Of a stretch of 54,019 bases of DNA, positions 16,493 to 26,590 are shown one piece after another. A model generated the notes under the pieces. The model worked only from the letters and a program-made list of their open reading frames with translations. It was not told the origin of the DNA and searched no databases. Position 1 is the stretch's first letter; each line of letters starts with the position of its first letter. The translations under genes and the position numbers were made by a program. Source of the stretch: Microbacteriaceae bacterium. GTDB taxonomy: Bacteria > Actinomycetota > Actinomycetes > Actinomycetales > Microbacteriaceae. The DNA lies in NCBI GenBank assembly GCA_947373155.1, contig CANBWO010000010.1, forward strand, positions 1 to 54,019, written 5' to 3'.

Positions 16493-18455
16493 CCTGCAGA
16501 TCGCTCTCAAATGGGCCTCTCTTGGTATTCCAGTCTTTCCGTGTCACAACAGCGATGGTTGGAAGGACGGGAAAGAGGTCTCAATGAAAGCTCCAATCCC
16601 ACCCCACGGCTTCAAGCAATCGACCACTGATCCTGAGGCTATCAAAATTTGGTGGACCGAAAACCCAGACGATTTGGTTGGCCTCTACGTAGGAACCGAC
16701 TTAGTTGTCTTAGACATCGATGTAAGCACAGAGAAGAACAAGGATGGCTGGTACAGCCTTGAGCAACACGGACTGATTCCACCGGAAACCTTCAATGTAA
16801 TTACTCGAAGTGGCGGAAGTCACTACTTCTACCGCAACCCTAATGGTCTCAAGTTAGGACCAACAGTCGGGGTGAAACTCCCTGATGGTCAAGTCATCGA
16901 AGATGTAGACCGTCGTGCAGGTGGTTCATACGTCATTGCTTGGTCTGAAAGTGTCCCTGCATCCCTAGATGAACTCGCACCACTGCCAGATTGGCTTGCC
17001 GTACCTGCCGGGAACTATGCCGAAAAAGGTTTCTCAGGATCGACCGAAGAGTGGTTCAAAAACCTCAAAAAAGGCCTTCCAACACCACTCGTTGTTTATG
17101 TAAAGAAAAAGCTCCCACTCGATGACATCAATCACCAGCAACTGCTTTCGATAACCGCCAATTTGGTCTCTCTAGGAAGCTCAGGTGAGTGCGGTGTCGA
17201 GGAGGCAATCGCCCAATTCAAGGCTCTCTATCTGGAGGAGCCATACAACCAAACCAAGTATCAGAAAGCCTTCGACAATGCACTCGAAGGAGCAATCAAG
17301 AAATATGGAGGATCGTCACAAATGACACCAGAAGAAGAACGTCAGTCAAAAATCGACCTAAAGGTTGAAGAACTAGAGATTCGCATGGAGGCTGAGCGAA
17401 TCGTTGGATCAAAGAACTTTGAAGGTTCACAGGTTCTAACTTGGGACGACTTAGCTGAAGCAGACCGTGCCGAAATCGTCGGCTCTTTGGTGCCTTGGCA
17501 AGGACTAGCCATGTTGGTTGGCGATAGCAACATTGGAAAGACTTTTTGCTATCTAGACATGTGCTGTCGCATTGCCCTAGGCCAAACATGGCTTGGCAAG
17601 CCAACCCAGCAAGTGAAAATCCTGCTTGTCCTCGGTGAAGGTAAGTCGGGGTTTCTCTCAAGATTCGAGTATTGGTGTGAGTACTACGGCTATGACATCG
17701 AGTTGATCAAACCCTGGTTCTACTTCATCGATGGAGGAAACCTGAACTCAGATCAATCCATTGACCTAATCCGAGAACACGCCACACAAAACGACTGTCA
17801 GCTGGTTATCTACGACACTTGGGCCGCTAACTCTGGGGTGGCAAACGAGAACGATGCAGCACTGACAGCCATGACCGTAAGCCGCATGCTCACAAAGATG
17901 CCTACTCTCTCGCACCTAGTGATCCACCACCCAACAAAGGAGTCGGGCAAGAAAACTGCCCCTAACCCTCGAGGCTCAGGTGCTCTACCTGCTGCCGCTG
18001 ACGTAGTCATGGTTCTTTATTACGACAAAGATGCAAAGAAGACCTTGGGTGCCACGCACACTTGGGTCGCACTATCAACCGAGACGTCGCACAACGGTAA
18101 GAACCGTAATGCTCAGACCGAAACGATTCGTGGGCTTCGACTCAAAGAGTTCGCAGCCAAAAAACTTGTCTGGTTCTACGAGGACGCAACAAAGACTAAA
18201 AAGTCCGTTGCGAATATTAAGACCCACTTGAAACCGAACATGACCGTGAAAGATTACGCATTGGCCGCCGGGGTCTCACAAACTACGGCTCAACGTGAAT
18301 TGACTGAAGCTGTTGAGTTGGGCATTGCGGAGGCGTCAAAACCAAAGGCAAAGAACCAAGGTGTCAAATACAGCCCTGCAGCTCCAAAGGATTTGGCAAT
18401 TAGCCCTGAATCAAACTGGGCTGCGTTGGCCGCATCAGCTGAGGAGGCAATTTAA
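16485..18455 (+). CDS. replication protein: prim-pol primase fused to RecA-fold helicase/ATPase
   Basis: 656 aa from the GTG at 16485. The N-terminal bifunctional primase-polymerase domain (about 5-190) shows PPHGFKQSTTD, the metal-binding LVVLDIDVS and SGGSHYFYRN. The central RecA/AAA_25 domain (about 335-520) has Walker A GDSNIGKT and Walker B QLVIYDTWAANSG. A C-terminal HTH follows (YALAAGVSQTTAQREL). This RepA/P4-alpha-like plan is typical of proteins that start and unwind replication of plasmids, integrative elements and phage satellites. It overlaps the next gene (TAATG). Confidence 0.88.
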   Translation: MDNLQIALKWASLGIPVFPCHNSDGWKDGKEVSMKAPIPPHGFKQSTTDPEAIKIWWTENPDDLVGLYVGTDLVVLDIDVSTEKNKDGWYSLEQHGLIPPETFNVITRSGGSHYFYRNPNGLKLGPTVGVKLPDGQVIEDVDRRAGGSYVIAWSESVPASLDELAPLPDWLAVPAGNYAEKGFSGSTEEWFKNLKKGLPTPLVVYVKKKLPLDDINHQQLLSITANLVSLGSSGECGVEEAIAQFKALYLEEPYNQTKYQKAFDNALEGAIKKYGGSSQMTPEEERQSKIDLKVEELEIRMEAERIVGSKNFEGSQVLTWDDLAEADRAEIVGSLVPWQGLAMLVGDSNIGKTFCYLDMCCRIALGQTWLGKPTQQVKILLVLGEGKSGFLSRFEYWCEYYGYDIELIKPWFYFIDGGNLNSDQSIDLIREHATQNDCQLVIYDTWAANSGVANENDAALTAMTVSRMLTKMPTLSHLVIHHPTKESGKKTAPNPRGSGALPAAADVVMVLYYDKDAKKTLGATHTWVALSTETSHNGKNRNAQTETIRGLRLKEFAAKKLVWFYEDATKTKKSVANIKTHLKPNMTVKDYALAAGVSQTTAQRELTEAVELGIAEASKPKAKNQGVKYSPAAPKDLAISPESNWAALAASAEEAI

Positions 18456-18811
18456 TGTATCGAAAGTATGGCGACACTTGGTTTGATGACCAGTTTGCGG
18501 TTCCATCGTTGAGCTCAATCTTGATTGGGGATGCACAGTATCGTGCAAAAGAAGGCAACAAGGTGCTCTACGGATTTGAATCAAAAGAGTGGACTATCCA
18601 AGCGAACCTAGACTTCCATGACGATGTTGTTGATCTTTCGTTTCAGATGGAATTGAAAGCCGGTTGTGAGTTCTACTACAAAGAATCTCGAATTGAAGGG
18701 CTCCCGTTAGTGGCGGCTTTAGAAAAAGCAGCTACTGTCTTGGATTTCTTAGGAATCGATACTATTTCCTGGATTACGTCGATTCCCAGACGCGAGCCAG
18801 GAGTCTTCTAG
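18455..18811 (+). CDS. hypothetical protein of the island
   Basis: 118 aa, ATG overlapping the replication protein stop, so co-translated with it. It contains a beta-rich middle (WTIQANLDFHDDVVDLSFQM) and a helical C-terminus ending at a conserved-looking WITSIPRREPG. No family recognised. Its tie to the replication gene suggests an accessory replication or copy-control role, but this is only inference. Confidence 0.6.
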   Translation: MYRKYGDTWFDDQFAVPSLSSILIGDAQYRAKEGNKVLYGFESKEWTIQANLDFHDDVVDLSFQMELKAGCEFYYKESRIEGLPLVAALEKAATVLDFLGIDTISWITSIPRREPGVF

Positions 18812-19002
18812 TGCTCCATTTTGCCACGGGTTGATTTTGGTGATTTCTCTTGTTTGTAAATGGAAACCGCCGGATCCCAGTGTTTATAAGGGTGTTGCAA
18901 CGTAAGAAATTGTTTTCATTTTTTCCCATAGAACACGGAAAACGTGGAGCAACTCTGAATGTCAGAGGTTCAGCAGATACTTTTCGAGTCTGGCTTGTTG
19001 CG

Positions 19003-19023
19003 GAAGGGCAAACCACGCCCTTC
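19003..19023. promoter_or_regulatory. hairpin or operator upstream of hsdM
   Basis: GAAGGGC, 7 nt, GCCCTTC is a perfect 7-bp inverted repeat 32 bp before the hsdM start, without a T tail. The rest of the 244-bp gap 18812-19055 shows nothing else I can name. It could be a terminator-like attenuator or a repressor site delaying restriction on entry. Confidence 0.45.
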
Positions 19024-19055
19024 GGCTAGCCTTAGATTTGAATAGTAGGGGAATG

Positions 19056-21008
19056 ATGTCCGAGACGAACAATGCCGCTTTTATCTGGTCGATCGCAAAC
19101 CTTTTGCGAGGCACCTACAAGCCAGCTGACTATGGAAAAGTCATCCTGCCGTTCACTGTACTCAGAAGGCTTGATAGTGCCTTGGAGGCCTCTAAAACCA
19201 AGGTTCTCGAAGAGTTCGGTAAGAATAAGAACGCCGGAGCCGCTCTCGACTTCTTATTGCAAAAAGCGTCTGGTTATAGTTTCTACAACACCTCACCGTA
19301 CGACCTAAAAAAGGCCGCAGGTGACACCACGAACTTGAAGGCAAACCTGCTCGCCTACATTGAAGGATTTTCTTCTAATGTGCGAGACATCTTTGAGCGT
19401 TATGACTTCACAGTTCAGCTGAACAAACTTGATGAAAACGATCTGTTGTTACTCGTTACACAGAAGTTTTCGAGCATCGACTTGCACCCAGAAACGGTTT
19501 CAAACGTCGAGATGGGGCTTATTTTTGAGGAGCTAATTCGCAAGTTCGCTGAAGCTTCAAACGAAACTGCTGGTGAGCACTTCACGCCTCGAGATGTTGT
19601 TCGTTTGATCGTCAACTTACTCTTCGCTACTGACGATGAGGTGCTCAGTAAGCCGGGTGTTGTACGCAGCGTATACGACCCTACAGCGGGCACAGGAGGC
19701 ATGTTGTCGGTAGCCGACGAGTACATTCGCCACCTAAACCCAGAAGCTCGCCTGACGCTTTTTGGGCAGGAATTAAACGGTGAATCGTTTGCCATCGCTA
19801 AGGCAGACATGGTCATCAAAGGCCAAGATATCGAAAACATGGTTTGGGGAGACACACTTACCAACGACGGCCACCATGGCAAACACTTTGATTACTGCCT
19901 AGCAAATCCTCCCTTTGGAGTGGAGTGGAAAAAGCAGCAGCCTCTTGTTGAGAGAGAGCACAAAGATCGTGGATTTGACGGTCGCTTTGGTCCCGGAACA
20001 CCTCGAGTTTCCGACGGATCGCTTCTCTTCCTATTGCACTTAGTAAAGAAGATGCGTCCAACTTCTCAAGGTGGCGGTCGTTTAGGAATTGTTTTGAATG
20101 GTTCACCGCTGTTCACCGGTGGAGCAGGTTCAGGCGAATCTGAAATTCGCAAGTATTTGCTCGAACAAGATCTAGTTGAGGCAATCGTCGGTCTCCCTAA
20201 AGACATGTTCTACAACACCGGCATAGCCACCTACATTTGGATCTTGAGCAACCATAAGTCATCCGAAAGAAAAGGCAAAGTTCAGCTCATCGATGCCACC
20301 AGCGAGTTTGAGAAACTTCGCAAGAACCTCGGCGACAAGAGGGCCGAAATTGGGCCAGAAAACCTGAGGCGGATCGTCAAATTTTATGGCGACTTCGAAG
20401 AAAACGAACAATCGAAAATCTTCAATACAACCGACTTCGGCTACACCACAATCACCGTTGAACAGCCACTGCGACTTTCGTGGGCGTTAACTCCTGAAAG
20501 AATCGCTTCAGCCCTGCAGGCTAAAGCATTCGAGAAGCTCTCGCCTGGGGAGCGAATCAAACTTGAAGATGCACTAAACGCAGAATCAGCAAATAGCACG
20601 GCTACCACAACCGATTCAGCAGCATTCACAAAGCGAATCCAAAACGCCGTGTCCGGCCTCGGGCTCTCAGCCAGCCGGATAAAGAACCTGGTGGCTGGAC
20701 TCGCTGAGCATGATGACAACGCACCGTTAGTGAAGGATGCCAAAGGCAACCTAGTGGCTGATGCGTCGCTGCGTGACACAGAGAATGTGCCGCTAGAGTT
20801 CGATATCGAGGCTTATGCAGCGAAAGAAATCCAACCTCACCTAGCTGATTTCTGGCTGGACAGGTCGAAAGACAAAGTTGGATACGAGATCCCGTTCACT
20901 CGCCATTTCTATAAGTACGAAGCCCCTCGCCCACTTGAAGAAATTGACGCCGACCTAAACAAACTGATTTCAGAAATCTCGAAGCTTCTAAAAGAGATTG
21001 AAAATTGA
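19056..21008 (+). CDS. hsdM: type I restriction-modification DNA methyltransferase subunit HsdM
   Basis: 650 aa N6-adenine methyltransferase. HsdM_N helical domain (about 1-140), SAM-binding motif DPTAGTGGM and catalytic motif IV ANPPFG. HFTPRDVVRLIVNLL is the usual type I signature. With HsdS it methylates the host recognition site. The ATG at 19056 follows AGGGGA; earlier starts at 19038 and 19053 are possible. It begins a four-gene operon and its TGA overlaps the hsdS TTG. A long C-terminal helical tail ends in LNKLISEISKLLKEIEN. Confidence 0.95.
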   Translation: MSETNNAAFIWSIANLLRGTYKPADYGKVILPFTVLRRLDSALEASKTKVLEEFGKNKNAGAALDFLLQKASGYSFYNTSPYDLKKAAGDTTNLKANLLAYIEGFSSNVRDIFERYDFTVQLNKLDENDLLLLVTQKFSSIDLHPETVSNVEMGLIFEELIRKFAEASNETAGEHFTPRDVVRLIVNLLFATDDEVLSKPGVVRSVYDPTAGTGGMLSVADEYIRHLNPEARLTLFGQELNGESFAIAKADMVIKGQDIENMVWGDTLTNDGHHGKHFDYCLANPPFGVEWKKQQPLVEREHKDRGFDGRFGPGTPRVSDGSLLFLLHLVKKMRPTSQGGGRLGIVLNGSPLFTGGAGSGESEIRKYLLEQDLVEAIVGLPKDMFYNTGIATYIWILSNHKSSERKGKVQLIDATSEFEKLRKNLGDKRAEIGPENLRRIVKFYGDFEENEQSKIFNTTDFGYTTITVEQPLRLSWALTPERIASALQAKAFEKLSPGERIKLEDALNAESANSTATTTDSAAFTKRIQNAVSGLGLSASRIKNLVAGLAEHDDNAPLVKDAKGNLVADASLRDTENVPLEFDIEAYAAKEIQPHLADFWLDRSKDKVGYEIPFTRHFYKYEAPRPLEEIDADLNKLISEISKLLKEIEN

Positions 21009-22285
21009 TCGAGACTAAAGACTCTGAAATCGAATGGATAGGTCCGGTACCTGTTCAATGGCAAGTCAAGCCACTCTTTGCCACTGGGAATCAGGTGCGA
21101 GCCAGGAATAGCCTCGGGCAAAACGCAAACCTACTTAGTCTCAGCTACGGTGAAATTAAAGAGAAGGACATTGATTCGACCGAAGGTTTGCTACCCGAAT
21201 CATTTGATACTTACCAAGAAATCAAACCTGGAGACCTAGTTTTTAGGTTTACCGATTTGCAGAATGACAAGCGTAGCTTGCGTTCTGCCGTAAATAGCTA
21301 CTCTGGGATTATCACGTCGGCCTACTTGGCTTTCCGGCCAAACAAAATTGATTCCAAATACTTGGGATACCTGATGAGGTTTTACGATACAACTAAGGTC
21401 TTCTACTCAATGGGCAGCGGCCTAAGACAATCCCTCAAATACGCAGACGTTCGCCGGATGCCTGTTCTCCTGCCGCCCATGGGAGAACAGAAGGCAATCG
21501 CTACCTTCCTAGACCGAGAGTTAGGTCAAATTGACTTACTAATTGAGAGAGAACAGCAACTACTCGCCACACTGGGATTACGCAGACAAGCCCTTATAAC
21601 TTCTTGCGTAACCAAAGGACTTGACTCTGACACCGACATGCACCCTTCCGATGTTTCATGGTTGGGAAATATCCCCAAGCATTGGAATCTAACCCCACTT
21701 AAATATTTGGTTGGCCTAAATGTCACAACACTTTCAGACGGTACGCCTGATGATTTTGAGTTCAACTACATAGAGATATCTGACGTCACTAAAGAAGCCG
21801 GGGTTTCCAGTTGGAGTCGACAACGTTTTGACGATGCCCCATCACGAGCCCGAAGAAGAGTCGAGCCAGGTGATGTTTTAGTTTCAACAGTCCGAACCTA
21901 TTTAAGAGCTGTTGGAATGGTACCTCCCGAAAACGAAATCCCTTTCATAGCTTCCACTGGCTTTGCAGCGTTAAGTCCCAAAAAAATTGCTGCTGATTTC
22001 CTCAATTTCGCACTTACTGCGGAACACTTTGTGTCACAGGTGGAGGCAGCATCAACAGGCATTAGCTATCCAGCGATAAATGCGTCAGATCTAGTTTCCA
22101 TCTCCATACCCGTGCCACCTGCTCATGAGCAGGAGGAGATTGCCTCTTATCTAAAGGAGAAGCTTGCAAGACTTGACGAGCTTGTGAGTGCATCATCGAG
22201 AGCAATAGACCTGCTGCGTGAACGCAAAAGCACGCTGATAAGTGCTGCAGTGACTGGAAAGATCGAAGTTCGGGGGAAGAACTAA
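21005..22285 (+). CDS. hsdS: type I restriction-modification specificity subunit HsdS
   Basis: 426 aa, TTG start inside the hsdM stop (TTGA). Two target-recognition domains (about 10-160 and 215-370) are each followed by a conserved helix: MGEQKAIATFLDREL in the centre and HEQEEIASYLKEKL at the C-terminus. This is the normal two-TRD plan that sets a bipartite DNA target. The two TRDs look unrelated in sequence, so an asymmetric target is expected. The hsdR ATG overlaps its stop (TAATG). Confidence 0.94.
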   Translation: MIETKDSEIEWIGPVPVQWQVKPLFATGNQVRARNSLGQNANLLSLSYGEIKEKDIDSTEGLLPESFDTYQEIKPGDLVFRFTDLQNDKRSLRSAVNSYSGIITSAYLAFRPNKIDSKYLGYLMRFYDTTKVFYSMGSGLRQSLKYADVRRMPVLLPPMGEQKAIATFLDRELGQIDLLIEREQQLLATLGLRRQALITSCVTKGLDSDTDMHPSDVSWLGNIPKHWNLTPLKYLVGLNVTTLSDGTPDDFEFNYIEISDVTKEAGVSSWSRQRFDDAPSRARRRVEPGDVLVSTVRTYLRAVGMVPPENEIPFIASTGFAALSPKKIAADFLNFALTAEHFVSQVEAASTGISYPAINASDLVSISIPVPPAHEQEEIASYLKEKLARLDELVSASSRAIDLLRERKSTLISAAVTGKIEVRGKN

Positions 22286-25200
22286 TGGCCGACTACAACG
22301 AATACAAATTTGAGATTGAGCTTTGCGAAGCACTTGAAGCTTCTGGCTGGTTTTATTCGAAAACGGATAAAGGCTACGACAAAGACTTAGCTCTATTTCC
22401 GGAAGATGTTCTTGCTTGGCTTGGCGAGAGCCAAGCAACAGAATTTGCCAAACTGGTTAAGCCGACTGACGCCCAGCCACAAAAAGATAAGGCTATGAAG
22501 GCTTTGGTGCAACGACTTGCCAAGTCCTTGGATGGGAATCTCTCCCAAGGTGGCGGAGCTTTGAATGTTTTGCGTTCCGGCTTCAAAGATGGTTCGGCAA
22601 AGTTTGAGATGTGTCAGTTCAAGCCTGCTGATAATTTGAACCAAACCACTCTTGAGAAGTATTCGAAGGTTCGGCTCAGAGTGATGCGTCAAGTGCATTA
22701 CTCAACTAAGAACAACAAGAGCATCGATCTAGTTCTATTCGTTAACGGCATCCCAGTTGCCACCATCGAGCTCAAAACGGACTTCACTCAAAGTGTTGAG
22801 GATGCAGTCAACCAATACAAGCGAGACAGAGATCCAAAAGGTGAGCCTTTGCTCTCATTCGGGCATAGAGCGTTGGTTCACTTCGCTGTCTCGAACTCCG
22901 AGGTTTACATGACCACCAAGTTGGCTGGCGAAAAGACTTACTTCTTGCCATTCAACATGGGCAATGAAGGTCGAGCCGGAAACCCAATCAATCCAGAAGG
23001 TTCAAAAACCTCTTACCTTTGGGAGCAAGTCTTCCAAAGAGATAACTGGTTGCAGATTATCGGCCGCTTCATGCACCTGAGTATCGAAAACATTGTTGAC
23101 CCAGTAACCGGTGAACAATCCAAACGAGAAAGCCTCTTGTTCCCTCGGTACCACCAGTGGGAGTCTGTAACCAAACTCATTGAGACCGCAAAGGTTGAAG
23201 GCCCAGGCCATCGCTACCTTATTCAACACTCTGCAGGGTCAGGCAAAACAAACTCAATCGCTTGGACTGCTCACCAGCTATCCACGTTGCACAATGATGC
23301 AGGCAACAAGGTATTCGATTCGGTCATAGTCGTTACCGATAGAACCGTCCTTGATGACCAACTGAGTTCAGCAATTCAACAAATCGACCACAAAACAGGC
23401 GTAGTAGCAGCAATAACTAACAAGCAAGGTTCGAAGTCTGGGGCGCTCGCCGAAGCCCTGTCACAAGGTAAGCCGGTCATTGTTGTGACTATGCAGACAT
23501 TCCCCTTCATCCTCGGTCAAATTCAGGAGTCGGCAGCTGCGAAGGGTAAAAACTTTGCGATCATCGCTGACGAGGCACACTCATCGCAAACTGGCAACAC
23601 AGCAAGCAGCCTCAAGAAGGTTCTGAGTGATGAGGACTGGAAGTCACTCCAAGATGGCGGAGACTTTGATGTTGAAGACCTCTTGGCTGCTGAGATGGCC
23701 AATAGAGCAGAACCAAGCAACATCAGCTTCTTCGCTTACACGGCTACGCCCAAGGCAAAGACGATGGAGTTGTTTGGACGCATCAAAGACGGGGAGGAGT
23801 TTCCTTCGCCGTTCCATGTTTACACGATGCAACAGGCAATCGAAGAGGGCTTCATCCTCGATGTCTTGAAGAACTACACCCCTTACAAACTGGCATTCAA
23901 GTTGACTCACAACGGCCAAGAATACGATTCAGATGGCCCACAAGTAGCCCAGAGCGAGGCACTGAAAGAGCTAATGTATTGGGTACGCTTGCACCCAACA
24001 AACATTGCATCAAAAGTCTCAATCATCATCGAACACTTCAGAGAAAACGTTGCTTGGCGTTTAGATGGCAAAGCCAAAGCGATGGTCGTAACCGGCTCCC
24101 GAAAAGAAGCTGTTCGATACAAACTAGCCTTCGATGACTACATCGCAAAGCATGGGTATAAGGATGTCAACGCAATGGTTGCATTCTCAGGAGAGATTGA
24201 CGAACCTGAGATAAGCCCAGTGCCGTTCAACGAAAACAACATGAACCCTGGTCTAAGAGGCCGAAAACTTGCCTCAGCATTCGCTACTGATGAATACCAG
24301 GTGATGTTAGTTGCTAACAAGTTCCAAACAGGATTCGATCAACCTCTTCTAGTTTCTATGTACGTCGATAAGAAACTCTCGGGAGTTACTGCAGTTCAGA
24401 CCCTTTCACGTCTAAACCGAACAGCAAAAGGCAAAGATGCGACCTTCATTCTGGACTTTGTGAATGAACCGTCAGACATCCTCGAAGCGTTTGAACCCTA
24501 TTTCAAAGGCGCAAAACTGGCAGACATCACTGACCCCAACCTTGTTCATGACATCGCAACGAAACTCGATCACTCAGGAATCTATGACATGAGTGAAGTT
24601 GAAGAAGTTGCCCGGGTCTTCGTGCAGAAGAAGGGGAATAATAAACTCTCGGCATCCCTCGCCCAGGTTAAGGACCGCTTCTGGAAAAAGTGGAAGGCCG
24701 CTGAGACTTCTGGTAACCGTATGGAACTTGATGGGCTAGAGGACTTCAGAAAGAGTGTTGATGCTTTCACCAAGACCTATGACTTCTTGTCGCAGCTCTA
24801 TAACTACGATGACACCGATCTCGAGAAGCGTTCCATTTTCCTCAGGCTCCTAGCAAGAGAAATTAGAGCTGGATCGAGAAGCACTGACATCGATTTGGCT
24901 GGCGTTGAACTAACCAAACTTGGCTTCAAGAAATCCGAAACAACAGCGATCAACCTTGCTGGTGAAGAAGGGTCACTAAAGCCACTCACAGCTGTCGGTT
25001 CCGGAAAAGCATACGATCCGGTCATGACTTCACTTCGTGAGGCCATTGAACAGATGAACTCGCTCTTTGACGCCGAGGAACTCACCACTGGAGACTTTGA
25101 AGGCTTCATCACTTATGTGACTGCTAAAGCTTCTGAGGACCAAAAAATCACAAAGCAGGCAACTTCTGGTAACACCCTGGAACAGTTCCTGGAGAGCCCT

Positions 25201-25350
25201 GACCTCAAAACAGTGTTACTTACAGCAATCCTCGCCTCAGGGGACAACCTTAAGGCGATGGGCGAAGAAGTGCTAGGTGACGAGGTAAAACTTGCACGAC
25301 TGGTGAAAATCATCGGCAAAGTTCTACACTCTAAACTTTCTGCAATTTAA
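22285..25350 (+). CDS. hsdR: type I restriction endonuclease/translocase subunit HsdR
   Basis: 1021 aa, normal length. An N-terminal nuclease domain (about 90-200; GIPVATIELKTDF supplies the E-x-K of the PD-(D/E)xK site) is followed by a superfamily 2 motor with Walker A HSAGSGKTNSIAW, DEAH box IIADEAHSSQTG, motif III FAYTATPKAKT and motif VI-like QTLSRLNRT. It cuts unmethylated DNA after ATP-driven translocation. It appears intact. Confidence 0.95.
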   Translation: MADYNEYKFEIELCEALEASGWFYSKTDKGYDKDLALFPEDVLAWLGESQATEFAKLVKPTDAQPQKDKAMKALVQRLAKSLDGNLSQGGGALNVLRSGFKDGSAKFEMCQFKPADNLNQTTLEKYSKVRLRVMRQVHYSTKNNKSIDLVLFVNGIPVATIELKTDFTQSVEDAVNQYKRDRDPKGEPLLSFGHRALVHFAVSNSEVYMTTKLAGEKTYFLPFNMGNEGRAGNPINPEGSKTSYLWEQVFQRDNWLQIIGRFMHLSIENIVDPVTGEQSKRESLLFPRYHQWESVTKLIETAKVEGPGHRYLIQHSAGSGKTNSIAWTAHQLSTLHNDAGNKVFDSVIVVTDRTVLDDQLSSAIQQIDHKTGVVAAITNKQGSKSGALAEALSQGKPVIVVTMQTFPFILGQIQESAAAKGKNFAIIADEAHSSQTGNTASSLKKVLSDEDWKSLQDGGDFDVEDLLAAEMANRAEPSNISFFAYTATPKAKTMELFGRIKDGEEFPSPFHVYTMQQAIEEGFILDVLKNYTPYKLAFKLTHNGQEYDSDGPQVAQSEALKELMYWVRLHPTNIASKVSIIIEHFRENVAWRLDGKAKAMVVTGSRKEAVRYKLAFDDYIAKHGYKDVNAMVAFSGEIDEPEISPVPFNENNMNPGLRGRKLASAFATDEYQVMLVANKFQTGFDQPLLVSMYVDKKLSGVTAVQTLSRLNRTAKGKDATFILDFVNEPSDILEAFEPYFKGAKLADITDPNLVHDIATKLDHSGIYDMSEVEEVARVFVQKKGNNKLSASLAQVKDRFWKKWKAAETSGNRMELDGLEDFRKSVDAFTKTYDFLSQLYNYDDTDLEKRSIFLRLLAREIRAGSRSTDIDLAGVELTKLGFKKSETTAINLAGEEGSLKPLTAVGSGKAYDPVMTSLREAIEQMNSLFDAEELTTGDFEGFITYVTAKASEDQKITKQATSGNTLEQFLESPDLKTVLLTAILASGDNLKAMGEEVLGDEVKLARLVKIIGKVLHSKLSAI

Positions 25351-25359
25351 GGGGCGATA

Positions 25360-26463
25360 TTGGCAGGTGAACACAAATGGCTATTTGAAAGCGAACGCAA
25401 AAAGCCAAACATTCACAATCAGTATTGCCTTAATGTTCGACGTGGGGATTTTGAACAGGCAGAACTGGCAAGAACAAGAATTTCTAAGTGGTTCGAAGAC
25501 TGGGATGACCATTCGGACGCCCACCTTTTGCAAGGCTTGAATTCGCCCCTTGACGAACAGTTCATTAGTTCCGTTTGGGAACTATACGTTAATACACTTC
25601 TAAAGCGGCTCGGCTTTGAGGTGACCCGCCTAAAACAGGCTTCATCTGGTACTAATCCCGACTTTCGGGTAGCTGGGAACGGCTCTACTTTTTTTGTGGA
25701 AGCATCGGCCATATACAAGGAAACTAGTGCTGCAGATAAAATCTGGACCCAGATCAGACATAATTTAAGCACAATTGTGAGTACTACATTGGGGTTTGCA
25801 ATCCGCCCTGAGAAGATGTCTGCGACTGCTCCAAAGTCCAGCGATCTTCGAAATCGAATAATTAAGTTTCTTGGTTCGGTTCAGGATCCCAAAAACATAA
25901 CATTGACGAATTCGCCGGAAGATTCCATTGAACTCGGTGAATGGTCATTTAGAGTCAATGCGTGGCCTCATCCACAACCGGATATTGAATCTAAGGCAAT
26001 GTTGTTGACCGGCATGGGCGAGGCGGGGTTAGTCACAGATCAGCAGGACCTTAAAGCCAAGTTAAAAACGAAAAGTGGCCACTATAAAAATCTAGAGCAC
26101 CCACTACTACTTGCAATTCTTGAAAACAGTTTTGTTGCAGGGACTGATAATTGGCATCGTATGGGTGCCTTGTTCGGCAGTGAAGCGATACGAATCCCAA
26201 AGGATGGAATCGGTGAGGCCGAGAGCTTTAGGCAGGCTGACGGGTTTTGGGATCTGAATAAGGGAAATAGAAAAGTAAGTGCGATTCTTCTAACTGGTCG
26301 CCTCGAGGTTCAATGGGATCAACTTCCTCTGCCATCTGTCTGGATAAATCCGATCGGAGAACGTGAAATAACGTCTAGCCCCTTGGATCGTCTTAGGTCT
26401 TACAAAGTAAATGGGTTTGAAGTTGAGGAAACCTCAGGAGACTTTGAATGGGATGGCCTATAG
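25360..26463 (+). CDS. fourth gene of the hsd operon, PD-(D/E)xK-like protein of unknown function
   Basis: 367 aa, TTG at 25360 with AAGGGG just upstream, 9 bp after hsdR; same operon. Residues about 75-120 (WELYVNTLLKRLGFEVTRL, then TNPDFRVAGNGSTFFVEAS) fit the core of a restriction-endonuclease fold: helix with Glu, PD, strand with E-x-A. The usual catalytic Lys after the Glu is replaced by Ser, so activity is uncertain. The rest is unrecognised. It ends 127 bp before attR. Possible accessory nuclease or restriction-alleviation factor. Confidence 0.65.
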   Translation: MAGEHKWLFESERKKPNIHNQYCLNVRRGDFEQAELARTRISKWFEDWDDHSDAHLLQGLNSPLDEQFISSVWELYVNTLLKRLGFEVTRLKQASSGTNPDFRVAGNGSTFFVEASAIYKETSAADKIWTQIRHNLSTIVSTTLGFAIRPEKMSATAPKSSDLRNRIIKFLGSVQDPKNITLTNSPEDSIELGEWSFRVNAWPHPQPDIESKAMLLTGMGEAGLVTDQQDLKAKLKTKSGHYKNLEHPLLLAILENSFVAGTDNWHRMGALFGSEAIRIPKDGIGEAESFRQADGFWDLNKGNRKVSAILLTGRLEVQWDQLPLPSVWINPIGEREITSSPLDRLRSYKVNGFEVEETSGDFEWDGL

Positions 26464-26464
26464 A

Positions 26465-26496
26465 AATCCGTTTATATTCCGTTTATTGGACGGAAT
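26465..26496. repeat. candidate integrase/excisionase arm sites, right end
   Basis: AATCCGTTT (26465-26473) and ATTCCGTTT (26476-26484), 11 bp apart as at the left end, then the inverted word ACGGAAT (26490-26496). All lie about 100 bp inside attR. The remaining bases up to attR show nothing else I can name. Confidence 0.6.
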
Positions 26497-26590
26497 GGGG
26501 CGGGAACATCGAGAACTGTCAAGCACCCATTGACTAATCAAATACTGGGGTACATTGCCGCAGAGGCGTCAGTAGAACTTAGTGCAACAT

